A stretch of DNA of 64,000 nt, from assembly GCA_948567375.1 (NCBI GenBank), contig OX419761.1, forward strand, positions 48,708,243-48,772,242, written 5' to 3'. Under the pieces are notes generated by a model. That model was not told the origin of the DNA. It did no database searches and was given only the letters and a program-made list of their open reading frames with translations. Positions 22,080 through 33,844 of this stretch are shown here, piece by piece. The number at the start of each line of letters is the position of its first letter. Position 1 is the stretch's first letter. The translations under genes were made by a program, and so were the position numbers. The DNA comes from Lunularia cruciata (Eukaryota; Streptophyta; Marchantiopsida; Lunulariales; Lunulariaceae).

Positions 22080-23330
22080 TGATAATTGATTTTTATGCAA
22101 TGCCCATGCCTCTCTTGAAGAGGTTTGTCAAGGATGGTATATGAACATCTTAGTTATTTCTTCCAACTAGACAATCCTTCTAGTTGTTTTATCAAGCTAT
22201 TTTAGGTGGTCGCATCGATAGCAAGGGGAGAGATTCCTACATAAGTTAGTCAGGTGTTAGGTTTTAGTCAACTTCTCACAATGGAGAAGTGCATGAGAGG
22301 CATTAGTCCAATTGCTATTTGGGAGGTCTTTTTGGAGTTGCTTAGCCATACCATTGTCCTTCAACATTGTTCTCATTTTCAAAAACATCTCAATCCTCAT
22401 CAGTTTGGATTTGCAACACTTAGAGGTTGTGAAACTATATCTCTAAGCATTAGGGAACTCTTAGATATCCACCCAAAGTGGATGGTTGTTCTACAAGTGG
22501 ATGTTGAGAATGCTTTTAATGGCATCTCATGTGCATCTGTCTTTAGAGAGCTAAGGGGGGCCGGTGGATCCTTAATAAGTCTTATTCCTTTTAAGCGGTC
22601 TTTTTATGGCTCTCCCTCATCTCTTTATTACCAACATGGTTTCTCATAGGAGGGAGTCATTGTCTTGGAGTCAATTGTTAGTACATGATAAGGAGATCCT
22701 TTAAGGAGCTTTTATTTGCCATGGCTCACTTTAGAGCACTCTTATCTACTACTTGGGTCATGCCAAGTTGTGTTTTTCCTTCCTTGGCAAATGATACACA
22801 CATCATGGGCTCTATAGATCAGATTAGGCAAGATGACCAAGATGATCATTTGACTATCAAGCTTTATCTTGTAGGCTTGAGAGTCAAGGTGTCAAAGTGT
22901 AGAGCATGGTTCCCTTTAGGTATCCCTTCTCACCTCTAGCTTCCAAAGTTTTGTACAACATCTATAGACTACCTATGTATTCTTGGAGTGCCAATAGGAT
23001 CCAAATATTTGGTCACCTGCTTCTTAGACATAGCCTTTGTTGAAGATATTCTTCATGTGGATGACCTCCTTCAATAGTAAATCCACAAGTGGCATTTGTA
23101 TACTTTCTTCTAGTATGCCCATAGATTGATATACCTTCTTTGCACAATTCTCCCTTCTATGACCTTCTTATCATATCTGAGAGAGTTTGACAGGTGGATT
23201 ATGGATGTCTTTGGTGATATGATTGGATGGGAGACATTTGAGTGTGTGACAAGGGATTTGGCATGCAGATAGACATCTCTACTAATCTAATGTGGAGGGG
23301 TAGGCCTACTATCTATGGAGGAGATGGCAC
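22080..23330 (+). pseudogene. LINE 1 reverse transcriptase domain
   Basis: RISPIAIWEVFLELLS-like text and HLNPHQFGFATLRGCETIS (about 22390-22440) match the fingers region of LINE RTs. VVLQVDVENAFNGIS (about 22488-22530) is block A with the first catalytic Asp. GDPLRS, in a shifted frame near 22690, is block B. LANDTHIMGS (about 22785-22815) stands where block C should read FADDT; one catalytic Asp is changed to Asn. With several stops and frameshifts the enzyme is inactive. In a live LINE this protein reverse transcribes RNA at a nicked chromosomal target. Confidence 0.7.
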
Positions 23331-23437
23331 CTATAGCATTTTTGGGGTAGTTGGGCTCTCTTGACACCTCTACTTTCCTCTCATTTTGTGGTTGTTGATA
23401 GGCCAATCTTGGAGACTTATGTGACTAAGGTGGAGGA

Positions 23438-24408
23438 GTGATCACTTTCTCTCCAAGTGTTATTGCAGCAAAAAAGAGATTGCATATCTCTATAGGCACA
23501 AGAGGACCTTCCATCCTTTGCTTCCCTATTGTCAAATCGGACCAAAGGTTTGCAGTCTTCTTTGATGGAGTGACAATTTCAAGATACACTCATTTTCTCT
23601 TAGTTAACTCATCCATTCCTTGTGCTACTAGACCACATCTTTGCTCTTGCTCTTGCAAGGGTGCAAGCTCTTGGATCTTAGCTCAACCGTGCATTAAGGC
23701 ATTCCAACTTGCACTAGCTACTTTCTCTATAATAAAGAGTTTCCACCTAGGTTTGGTCAACCCATTTGCATCTTCATTACTCACTTGTAAGTGTGGTTCT
23801 AATACACTAGATACAATAGCGGTCCATATGACACAATATCATCTTGGAGGACAGAGAATAGCTACACAAGATGCTATTAGGGATATAGTGTTTGCCATGT
23901 CACGAGAGAGTGGATACCTTTCTTGGAAGGAGAGTTGGTATGCTTTGCAAATGACACAAGTCGGTGCAAACTTATACTTGGTCCAAGATGATCAGGTGAC
24001 AATAATGGATATTGTTCTTAAGGACCACACACATGATGCAATGTTGGAGGGAGTGATCACACATCCTCCTAGATGGGCAATGAGCAGACGGCAATAGACA
24101 AGGTCTCCAAGTATAGGAATATGCAATGAGGTTACCTCTTTGTTCCTCTAGCCTTGGGATTACATGGAGCAATAGCTGTGGCATTTAGCACATTTTTATG
24201 GAGTGCATATGGGCATATCATTCTAGATGTAAAGGAGTATGACTCTCACACTCATATTTCACCATATATTTTTAGACAACTTGTGTCCATTGCTCTACAA
24301 AGAGCATTGGTTGCTGCAATCCATATGAGAACAATCACACTAGGTGATACTTCTTTTGAAACTAGAGTGGCTATAGACCATTTGACTTGCATAGCTGAGA
24401 CATCTTAG
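23438..24408 (+). pseudogene. LINE 1 ORF2 C-terminal domain
   Basis: The reading frame at 23438-24097 contains CKCGSNTLDTIAVH followed by GGQRIATQDAIRD. This is a Cys/His motif of the type C-x-C-x(n)-H before a GGxR...(H/Q)xxIRD block, found at the C-terminus of some algal and plant LINE proteins, where it probably binds nucleic acid. A second frame continues from 24154 to 24408 (LWSAYGHIILDVKEYDSH). A single stop and frame change near 24097 separate them. Similar Cys residues (YQCPCGS) occur in LINE 2 near 57285. Confidence 0.6.
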
Positions 24409-24540
24409 GTGCTGAAGGGCAGATTTCCTCTTACTCTTACGTATACTATAGGAGCCTAGCTCCATTTTACACTCTTTGTTTTGTTCTCTGTACGGGCTTG
24501 ATGAGGTCTTTTTAATGAAGTAAGCTAAATTTAACTTGAG

Positions 24541-26342
24541 TTCTCTATTCCACTAAGAGAATTCCATTATCACAAGAATTTGATCCGGCTACACACTTCG
24601 CTGCACTCAAAACCCCTCCGTTCTTAACCCTACGCCCTACTACTGTTACCACCGCCTTCAACCCTGAGAATGGAATTCTCTGTTGGTCGGAGAGCTCCGG
24701 TTCCATACGTAAAGTAGCTTATTTGACGTAAACTAGCATTCCCCGACTAGCTTTACTCATGTGTCTATAAGTAAACTAGCTTTCTCCACCTAGCTTTACC
24801 CATCTGCTAATATCAAGACATAGAGTTTATACTATTGTCGCTGTTAGTGGTGTTTTATGAGTTCGAATTCTCACACGCAGTCAGTGTCGCTGCCTATGGG
24901 CACCTTGTCGGAAAGTTTGTGAAGCCTCTGGAAGTTGAACGGGTTTAACACTTACGGTCGTGCTAAAATTCTCTGATCCGGTTGAGTACTTCTACTTGTG
25001 TTTCATCAGGGTACAAGTATTTACGAAACTGTATTAGCAAGTGCTTTGCTGAATGTTTCAACTTAATTGAGCTCTGGTACAGAAAAAAAGTTCAGGGCAG
25101 ATTTGTAACTCGTTACAGAATCAGAAATCTTTGTGATGTCTTCTCTTATTTGGAACATGTGGTCGCAACATTATTTCTTCAAGTAGGCGTAAGGTCACTA
25201 TTCACAACAGAACGCAGTATTGTCCTTTCCAAGAGGTTAAAGTGATACACTGTGATCAGAACTACCATGACTTACATATCCAAGTCAAAGTGAGGAACAC
25301 TGAGTTGCACTGATTACGAGGTTAAGCAGTCCCTGGCTGACTACCGTTTGTTGTAAGATCCTGTTTTATGTCTATGAAGTTGTTGGCCATTCTTAGATAT
25401 ATGTATAGGTTCCAGGAAATCACGAGAGAATTGTTTGAATCACTTTTGCTACCTGGTCTCCGGGAAAGAATGGTGAGTACTTTCCTGCCATCTGCTGTGG
25501 CTTACACTTGACTTCAAACTGATGCACGCGGGTAAGCTTCGCATGGTCCCAAATAAAACAAGGAGGTCAAAACGATGAACGTTGATTTGCAATTAGTTCG
25601 GTCTTCATCACCATAATAGTAGAATCCTACCCTTCTTGATATGTTCTTATCCTGTCTAAACTTCCAGAAAGTCTCAGACAACAGTAGTATAATCACGTTT
25701 GACGACATATTCCCGACGGTTCCTGGAAACTAACTGACAGATGGGAATTCAACCTGGCTGTAATGTTCTCGACTGATTCTACTCTGACAATTCTTGAATC
25801 GTTCATACTACGTAGCGAACATGAACTACAGAATTTCGTTTCAACTCTTGTACGGGTTAGTCATACAGTCTTGCAGTGGCCGGATTGTGTACGTGAGGGG
25901 AGGGCCGTAGATCTGGACTGCCGGAGCCAAAAATTGTAAAAGACAAATATGACCAGTATTATCATGATAGCAAACCAATACTTGACTTGTCCGCTGTATG
26001 AGATTGCGTACTCGTACGTTTTCCTGTATGCCACGAGAAACCTGGAGTGACATAGTAAAGAGTTATATTTTTCTTAACGTTGCACAACGAATTTCCACCC
26101 GAACAAGGACATCCTACTGAGAATTTCTTCAAGTCTTAGAAGACGTAGGCTCCTGGATGCCAGTGTTGAATCTCACATTACAATTAGTTATCATTCTCCA
26201 CATTCACTGTACATGTTCATATGTGGTTTTAGCATCAAAGTCCAAATTATAGTCCAAATTACGCGTCGAAACTACGTCTTGAACGTTAATTGGATGTGTG
26301 GATGTGGGAGCCGAGAAGATGATGACACAAGACACAAACGAC
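24541..26342. other. Low-repeat spacer with a 13-bp inverted repeat
   Basis: AGAGAATTCCATT at 24556-24568 pairs exactly with AATGGAATTCTCT at 24669-24681. The 100 bp between is unusually C-rich for this window. Beyond 24700 the sequence is more balanced in base composition and shows no recognisable exon up to the promoter-like region at 26343. Confidence 0.45.
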
Positions 26343-26376
26343 ACCAATATAGATGCAGAGTGGATCCTCTATAAAT
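26343..26376 (+). promoter_or_regulatory. Core promoter of the Cys-rich gene (CCAAT and TATA)
   Basis: CCAAT at 26343-26347 is followed by TATAAAT at 26370-26376. The first ATG downstream of the expected start site (about 26400) is the proposed start codon at 26539, leaving a leader of about 140 nt without any upstream ATG. The absence of an upstream ATG and the spacing support this as the core promoter, but no expression data are available. Confidence 0.5.
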
Positions 26377-26538
26377 GCATCCCTGTGAAGAATTAAAAGG
26401 CAGCAACAGCATACATTGCAGGAGAATCTGAAGCCAAGTCTCTGTGCGTAGAGGTTTTAGCTCTTGCAACCTGTAAACTCTCTTTTGGCCCACCGGGTAT
26501 ATACCTACTACTTCACGTCTGTTTGCTGAGTTACTGGG

Positions 26539-27252
26539 ATGGCCTGTACAAAATGCTCTCTAAGGCCTAGGTGCCCCATTTGCAATGACACAGACTGCGT
26601 GTAAGTACTTCGGAATCCAATCCCTCACTTCTTGCAGAACTTCACGATCATAGTGAAATTGATGTCTAAATCTGTACATGTTCATATAGAGTAATATCTG
26701 CCTCGGATGCAAATTATATGTCATTGTATGACCAGTATTAGTGGTAAGCAGCTGCAGTCAGACTGCACCTTTTCTGATGTAATTTATCCCTGTGCATGCT
26801 TATTTAAGCAACGGACCTTGGATTTTATTTCAGCTTAACTAAAAACCACGATGTCATGATCAGGTGTCCACAAGGGGAATCGATCTGTAAAAACCCCCCA
26901 CCAAAATGTCGTATATGTGGGGACACGGACTGCGTGTAAGCTTTCTATCCACTGATAACCACCAAATCTAGCATACCTCATCAGACTTCTTTGTCGATTA
27001 GCACTTGTATCGAGTGCGGAATTGAAAACTTTGTAATGTTGTGACTCTGTTTCGGGTAAAAACTTTTAAACTGCAGGTAGAGAGTCTAAATTAAGGGCAT
27101 ATATATATGGATCCATGATCTTATATCGTTAGTTCGCATAGTTTCGTGTTTGTCAGCATACAATACTCTAGTCTGCATCTAAGTTTATATTTGCTTGTTT
27201 ATGCCCGCGCAGGTGCCCAGATGATGAAGGAATCTTCGTGCAAGAGTGTTGA
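26539..27252 (+). CDS. Predicted three-exon small Cys-rich protein, 67 residues, 12 Cys
   Basis: Proposed exons are 26539-26600, 26834-26935 and 27213-27252 (stop TGA 27250). Introns of 233 and 277 nt start GTAAGT and GTAAGC and end TTTTATTTCAG and CCCGCGCAG. Both are phase 2, interrupting the Val codon after DTDC, so the frame stays open across both joins. The start ATG lies in GGGATGGCC and has an in-frame TGA 12 nt upstream. The product has 12 Cys (residues 3, 6, 12, 15, 20, 32, 39, 46, 49, 54, 56, 67). It contains a duplicated motif, RCPICNDTDCV (11-21) and KCRICGDTDCV (45-55), each followed by an intron at the same codon, which suggests exon duplication. No signal peptide is visible, so a cytosolic metal- or zinc-binding role (metallothionein-like) is possible; a missed 5' signal-peptide exon would instead make it a secreted Cys-rich peptide. 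I do not recognise the family. No stop or frameshift was found, unlike its neighbours. Confidence 0.55.
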
Positions 27253-29344
27253 CATGGTGTCAATCAACCTCCCAGATTCATTTATTCAGGCATATGATTG
27301 GAGAAGCTTTCTAGTATTCATAAGACTAGAAGAAAGAGAAAACCACGATTGCCGGAACCACAACTACGTAAACATATCGGATGTGTATCACACTAAATAC
27401 TATATGATAGTGAAACATCCAGGGTTATTGGGAACTCTGTACTTGTTGAGTGTGGAATTCGAATTCCATACAATTTCACGTATTATATATACTTGGTACT
27501 GAAAGTACCAAGCATAAAGTTTAACTTTGTATGTTTTTCTCAAAATGGATGAAAATTTGTAATTTGTAAGCTCAACTGGGGGCCGACTCTTGACCTGCTT
27601 CTGTGATAGCAGCATCCTAGAGTGTTGCAGACAAATTAAATCATAAGCCGTTGGCTAGAAAAAAAATGTGGCAAGCATCCCCACATACAAGGAATGCAGC
27701 TGTCGTTCAGACTCTTGATTCTGCCGAGCAAGGAAATCATGATCCAAGTTAGTCTCATTCCAGCAACTTATCTTGTTAAGGCTATAATTAAGCAGAGGTT
27801 GTCGCAATACAGATTGAAGTCTACCGGAAATCATGACAGACTGGCGAAGAATCACGTACAATCTTTTCATAAAAATCTCAATGGACGTTAGCGAGATTAC
27901 TGCCTCTCCATCTTGGTAGCTTACTTCTCTTCAACTACGTACCTTTACTAGTCTCTTGTCTGTTAACATGTGTTGTGATGGTTCTCGGAGCGTAGGGGAA
28001 CTAGCTTTGTGTAGAAGTAAACCAGAATTTCACATTCCGCGTACGTTCCTCTAGACGTCTGGAAGCTAGCATGGAAGCTAGCTAAGGATCTGACCTATAT
28101 ATGTTGAACTTCAACTAGCAATCTGCAAATATTGATAGATTCATCTCCTTTACCTGCTTCTCTACTGTAGCAATGGCTCGAAAATATCTCTTTGTCGTCT
28201 TCAATGATATGTTGAACCCACTTTAGATGTATGCAAAGTTCGGGTTTTCACCTCCAAGTGGCATGGTCCAAAGAGAAACCTTACACATCAGGTCAAGAAG
28301 CCAGTGTATAGTTCACATCGGGGCAATATAGTTCATGGTTGGACGCGATGATCATCTCCTCTCTTCCTCAAATTTGGTATTGTAAATTTAGTTCAAGTAA
28401 CTATATCAAAAACTGATAATTATATTTGTTAACTGATAACTAATTTATAACTGGTAACTAAACTATAAGGTGGTTAATAACCCTCCTTGAATTTACTCTA
28501 GCAATTATTCTACCCCAACGATGAAGATAGTTATGCTATTTCGCCAATGTAGAAGGGACTCAAAAGGTACTCAGTGGGGTCACCCAGCCTTCCCGGTGAT
28601 TGAAGTTTTATTGAAGTTTTGAAGCTTATTTCTGGAGCAACAAAAAATTCAACACATCCTATCCAACACCTAGAGAGAAAATTCAGGTAGCTGGACTGCA
28701 GTAGCCAGTCAGGAGGATGCATGACAATCTACCACATAACAAATTAGTGATCAAGAACTTCTCCTCAAATTAACAATACTCAATCTATGTGAAGATCTAG
28801 ATATTGCAATTATGAAAAAGAACTCTCAAGAAATGGTTTGGACTAGCGGCTACAGCTTAGAGAGCACTACTCTTGAGTACGTGCATAAACCCTTCAGAAA
28901 ACCTTCCTCACCACAGCCCATTGTAGATAAGATACATGGTTATAAATCACTTTGTTGTAGTCAATTTCATAAATTTCTACTATACATCATAATAGATGTA
29001 GCTCTCTCTTCCCTTTCCACTTTCCATCACTCCATAATGAGAACCTCTTGTCTCTTCCTAATTGTTCATCCTTTGCACGCATGCTCGCCTCCTTTGATCA
29101 CGGTGACGGAAATGGTATGAAGTAATCTGCTCATGGTCAACCTTCTTTTGGCAATGCAATACCTCTTTTGGCAAGGTTAGAGGAGCTAATCTGATTGGCA
29201 TCTAATATCGGCATGATTTAGCAATTTTGTTGTGCATGCTTTCATCCCTTTGGTTTTTGGCTTTATCCATCAATATCTTTTCAGGCTTTGTTTCCAAGTC
29301 CATAATAGACTGCAAAGATATGGAAACTAGATTTATCTACGGAT
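27253..29344. other. Probable 3' UTR and intergenic DNA, no further gene recognised
   Basis: After the stop codon a frame stays open in another register but shows no domain. No classical AATAAA was identified close by. The rest (27500-29340) is balanced in composition and low in repeats, with only short frames. Confidence 0.4.
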
Positions 29345-29665
29345 CAATTGAGCAGATACCTTGTTACAAACAAATTGAGAAGAATACTTTTGCTTTACTA
29401 ACTGCTTGTATTGTACAATAAGACTGTGACCCCTAGACCTAAGCAGATTAGTTGAGAGAATACTTTGTTACAAAGTTTTTTTATAAGAATAGTCTTGCTT
29501 TACTAGCTACTTGTATTGTACAATAACATGGCGGCACCTAGAGCTAAGCAGATCATTTGAGCAAATACCTGGTTACGAAAAATTTGAGAAGAATACTCTC
29601 GCTTAACTAGCTACTACTTGTAGTGCACAGTAAGACGGTGACCTCCAAACCTGAGCCTTTGGTTC
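29345..29665 (-). repeat. Three tandem copies of a copia LTR edge with primer site
   Basis: A unit of about 105 bp (GGTTACRAA, then TTGAGAAGAATACTCTCGC, then TTTACTAGCTACTTGTATTGTAC, then GAGCTAAGCAGAT) occurs three times, starting at about 29349, 29453 and 29565. On the minus strand each unit runs from the 3' part of the copia LTR through its end into primer-site-like sequence. The last copy is continuous with the rest of the LTR. Confidence 0.75.
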
Positions 29666-31246
29666 ACGGATCTATGCAAGGAAAAAGTAACATTTATATA
29701 TTTTCTATGAGCTAACTAGAAATTGATTGCTTATGGGTTTATAGATATATGCAACATTTGAGTCCTACACAATGGTAGGTTGCTTCTATTGAACAATGTG
29801 TTTTTTTACATTTTGCCCAATCTGCATCAGAATAACCTACAAGTTGCAAACTTGCATTTTTTCCACCAAATTGCAAAACCAAGTTCCTTGTCCCTTGCAA
29901 ATAACAAAATATTCTCTTCACTTGCAGCCAATCTGAAACAAAGGGATGTGCCTTCTATTGAGAAAAATTCTCCTAGGCAAATCAAATATCATACCTTATA
30001 CCATTGCTAGATACAATATAGAGCCCATTGCCTTCTGAAAAAGCTTAATTCCATCTCCATCCAACCACTTGTAGCCTACATGCTTGCTGAAATGACCCTT
30101 TTCAATGGAAGTTGCTATTACCTTTGTATTCTCCATCCCAAACTCCTCAACTTCTTAGAAATGTACTTGGCTTTGCTAAGTGATATAGTACCACTTTCCT
30201 TATTTTACAAGAAGTTGATGCTAAGGAAAGTACTAAGCTTGCCAAGATCCTTCATCTTGTAGCATTCATGCAACTCCTCCTTATGAGTGACAAGAATTTT
30301 GAGATTCTTATCTCCAATTAATACATCACATAGACAAGGAGAAATAGTGCCAATTCAGCTACATGGGTCACGTATAAACAAGAATAAGACTATGAATGTT
30401 CCCAACCAAGATCTAAGAAGGATGAATCTAGATGCTCATCCTATCCTTTGCTTACTTGCTTCAACCTTTAAAGAGTTCAATAATTGTAAAACCTACCCTC
30501 TATGTTCAAGTGGAACATCTAAAACCTCTTGAATCCTCATGTAGATTTTCTTCTCTTTCATCTCTCTATTCAAATAGGCTTAAAAAAATCAAGTTGCAAA
30601 GCACTCCATTCTAGTGTAGCTACAATAACAAAAAATATGAAAATTTTTACAAGACAAACAATAGGTGCAAAGGTTTCATGATAATCAATACCTTCCACCT
30701 AAGTGTAACCTTTTGCTACAAATTGTGCTTTGAAGTGGTCTATGGATCCATGACTTGCAAATTTTTGCAAAAAACCCATTTGTTATCAATCACCTCTCTG
30801 CAACTTGGTAGCATTGCAAAATCCCACATGCCATACTCCTTGAGAGATAGTTTAGCTTGTCTTATATGGCAAGTTCCCATTCCTTGCTAAAAGATGACCT
30901 TATGGCTGCTTGGGAAATTCTTGGATTGGATTCAACTTCAATTGCATGAACAACATTGACAATCTCAATTGGAAAATCAACTTAATCTCTCACAAAGTCA
31001 TCATCTCATTCTTGTGGTGTTTTGTATTGCCTTTTGCCTTCAATGATGTTTTTTGGATCAACACCGCTTGTGTTACCATCTTGGTTGTGATGTCTTGGCT
31101 TTGATGTCTCCATTGGATAGATTCTTTTTTTAATCACTTTTAGCCTAAGATTTGTAAGAGGTTTTGCAACTTTGAATCTTTCATGGACCTATAATTGCAA
31201 ACTCTATGTTTGATTTCCTAACCTTGAATATGGAAATAGAGGACCT
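29572..31246 (-). mobile_element. Ty1/copia remnant, minus strand
   Basis: The left side is the LTR (about 29572-29771; on the minus strand it starts TGTGTAGGACTCAAATG and matches 3259 onward). Right of it is RNase H and reverse transcriptase on the minus strand. It is cut at 31246 by the LTR of chromovirus 2. Gag, protease and integrase are absent. Confidence 0.75.
29739..31200 (-). pseudogene. Copia reverse transcriptase and RNase H
   Basis: Minus-strand blocks in copia order. DHFKAQFVAKGYT then VEGIDYHETFAPIV (about 30735-30660) is the conserved start of RVT_2. DKNLKILVTHKEELHECYKMKDLGKLSTFL (two adjoining blocks, about 30300-30195) follows. MKRIFCYLQGTRNLVLQFGG and VGYSDADWAK (about 29921-29810) are the RNase H start. 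An internal deletion after DADWAK removes most of RNase H, and stops and frameshifts separate the blocks. Confidence 0.8.
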
Positions 31247-31640
31247 TGTAATAATATGGAGTTAGTAGACAAGTAAATAGAAGCTAACAAGTTAGTAATT
31301 TAAGCTAATATAGAAAAAGGAATTGGAACTAGCCTAAGAATGTTCTAGAAGTATTGAGGAAGCTTGTGGATAGAATATTTTAGAAGCACCCAAAAAGCTT
31401 CTTGGTGAGAAGCTTCTAGGAACCTTCCAAGGTAGAGTAACTTGTATGCCAAGCTAAAGGCTAACTTAGCTTGCACTTCAAGTAAAGTGGCTCCTAGAAA
31501 TAACCTTCCTTGGAAGCTCCTTGAGAATCTTGTACCCAAGTGATTGGAACCATGCTCAAGCTAGGCATTCAAAGTATCTCATACTTGAGCATTTCCAATG
31601 TGACTTTCCATTCTCCTATCTCTTCATTTGATCTTTTACA
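31247..31640 (+). repeat. 5' LTR of chromovirus 2
   Basis: Starts TGTAATAATATGGAG and ends CTTTTACA, followed one base later by TGGTATAAGAGC, a primer site one mismatch from the initiator Met tRNA complement. Length 394 bp. It is more diverged than the LTRs of element 1, and its GAAGCTTC palindromes are partly lost. Confidence 0.85.
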
Positions 31641-31654
31641 TTGGTATAAGAGCA

Positions 31655-32548
31655 AGAATGGATGGATGGAATCTATGGACCACAAAGTCAATCTCCCTCA
31701 CACCATTGGGATTTTGGTATCCACATGCTACCAAAACACCATTTTGAGCAATTAATCACTTCTTGCGTTGGCCAAGATTTTCCATTTCCAATGAACCATT
31801 GATCCTTCCCATTGTAACTTATGTAGATAGGTGGACATGTTACATTTATGTGTTAAGATAGATAATTACAAGAAAATAGTTGATAGATTAATACTCATGA
31901 CAGTGATGCAAAAATTTATCATTGTTATGCAATAACAAACTAAGCATCTTAGTCTATTATCGGAAGAGAGATAGATCATGACAAGCAATGACAAGTGCAT
32001 GTGGAGAGAGCATTACTTCAAGAAAGAGAAGATCATGTCTGATTCCCAAAACCAAAGGTCTTTGAAGGTAAAAATCTACCAGGTGTGGTAGAGAACTTTG
32101 TGTTTGATTGCGAATGTTACTTTGAAGCCTCAAATCTCCAAGATGATCAAAGACAAATCCTCTTTGCTTCAAGTCAACTAAATGGAGTAGCAAAAATGTG
32201 GTGGTGATTTTGGGTAGATTACTCTCAACAATAATTTGTTCCTCCAATTGTGACATGCGGAGACTTCAAAAGTACAAATATTAGATGATTCTAATCTGCA
32301 AATGTTGCACAAGTTGCACAAGATTGATTGGTGAAATTGAGGCAGATTGGTTCAATGAGAAGTTATATTTTCAATTCAAAAATACCATGATGTTTATTTC
32401 AAACATACAAGAAGGTGAAGCTTTAGATTGGTTTGTAAGAGGCTTGAATTGTGTGCCAAATCGGAAATAATTATGCATGAACCCAAACATCTAGAAGAAG
32501 CCATGTATATGGGTGAGTGCTTTGTTGGTCTTGACCTGTGGGCCAACC
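31655..32548 (+). pseudogene. Chromovirus 2 gag, 5' part
   Basis: Aligns with 45670-46570 of element 1. Recognisable pieces are NFVFDCECYFEASNLQDDQRQ-like text near 32095-32150, TMMFISNIQEGEALDWFVRG (32370-32440), and EPKHLEEAMYMGECFVGL near 32480-32530. These belong to the Retrotrans_gag capsid domain. Stops occur, and the frame ends where the nested element begins. Confidence 0.7.
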
Positions 32549-33226
32549 TATCTCTCACTCAAGATGAACCTCTGCTGGCTATTATGGTAGTACACTATGG
32601 ATTAAGAAAGCAAAGAACCCAAACTCCATCACACTCCTCCAAGGCTAGAACTCAAAGACTCATGACATTATTCACTAGAGAAGTCAATGAGAGCAAGAGA
32701 TAGTTGCAAACAAAAGGATGATGAGTACCTCCTCACCCCTAGCTTATATACTTATGAATTTACACACCAAAGTTATTAATTATTGGAGTAACTCAAGTTA
32801 TAGCTTAAAAGTCAAATAAAGTCTAAAAGTCTAAAATAATATCCAATTACATGGGAATAATCCCATGGGTAGGTGGTATTATCCTCATTTACTAACTAAG
32901 TCAAGGATTCCTTCATATGGGCTATCCTTGGACTATAGGTGAAGATTGCACCAACAAGGCTTGTGAGCACAAAAGCTTTGAACTCTTTCCTCAAAGTCAA
33001 ATAACCAAGAATAATACCAAGACAATACATTAGAAGACAAAATATTAATGCTCACTCTTTTCCTTTCCTCTAAAATAGGATCACTTTTATCTTGAATAGG
33101 ACTAGCTCTAGCTAATCATGACTAATGTTGAAGCTTAACTAAACTCCATATAGATAATATTTCTCCATTACTTGTAATACTAAACTTAATATTCCTATAG
33201 ACATACATGCATCAATGGATGTTATA
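32549..33226 (-). repeat. Left (3') LTR of element 3
   Basis: Matches 39648-40318 along its length (CTCAAGATGAACCTCTG at the start, ATGCATCAATG near the end). On the plus strand it starts TATCTCTCA, against TGTCTCTCA in the other copy, and ends GTTATA against GTTACA. Terminal bases have therefore mutated. Length 678 bp. Confidence 0.85.
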
Positions 33227-33844
33227 TTTACCCATAAATTACAATTTCACTTTATCTTTAGAGTGAAGGTCCCTTTAATGTCTATGATACAACTTCAACT
33301 TATCATGGTTGATTCTATCAAAGTTTCTTCCTCCCAACTCCTTGAGATCATAGGTGTTATTGCCCCTATCTTCTCTACTATGAAAGGTTCAAATTACTTA
33401 GACAAGAACTTCTTTTGCACCCTCTTGAATTGAATGGAATAAAAAAGTTTTACCCAATCACCTTCCTTGAAGGGCTCCACCTTTTTCTTTCCTTGCCTCT
33501 TGTCATAGTTCTCCTTTTGTTTCCATTAGGCTTGCTGCACTAAAACCATAGCAACTGCTCTTGCTTCTTTCCAATTCCATGAGCTGCTCTTTCCTTGACT
33601 TCTTTGCATCACCTCCTTGTACCTTCTTCAATTTCTTATTAATGCTTCAAAAAGAAGGAAGATCAAAGTGAATAGGTAAAGTAGACTCAATGCTATATTT
33701 ATTGAAATAGAGAACATCCGTGGATGTTTTCATGGTTGTCTTGGACTCCCATAGGACCACATGAATCCTCTTTTCCTAGTGATGTTTTTCACTCTCCACT
33801 TTTGCATCTTTGACCAACATAATGCACAAGGTTTGACTGGTTCT

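Larger units (their letters stand above)
21267..24540 (+). mobile_element. LINE 1, plus strand, degenerate
   Basis: A non-LTR retrotransposon body with RT motifs (22250-22960), a linker, and a Cys/His-rich C-terminal domain (23438-24408). The left part (21300-22080) has only scattered weak frames. The right end is about 24480-24540. No poly(A) tail or target duplication is evident. Confidence 0.65.

Noticed and set aside
27146..27502. 118-codon open frame overlapping exon 3 of the Cys-rich gene
   Set aside because: It reads in a different frame from the spliced model, starts inside the intron, and has no recognisable domain; more likely intron plus 3' UTR.
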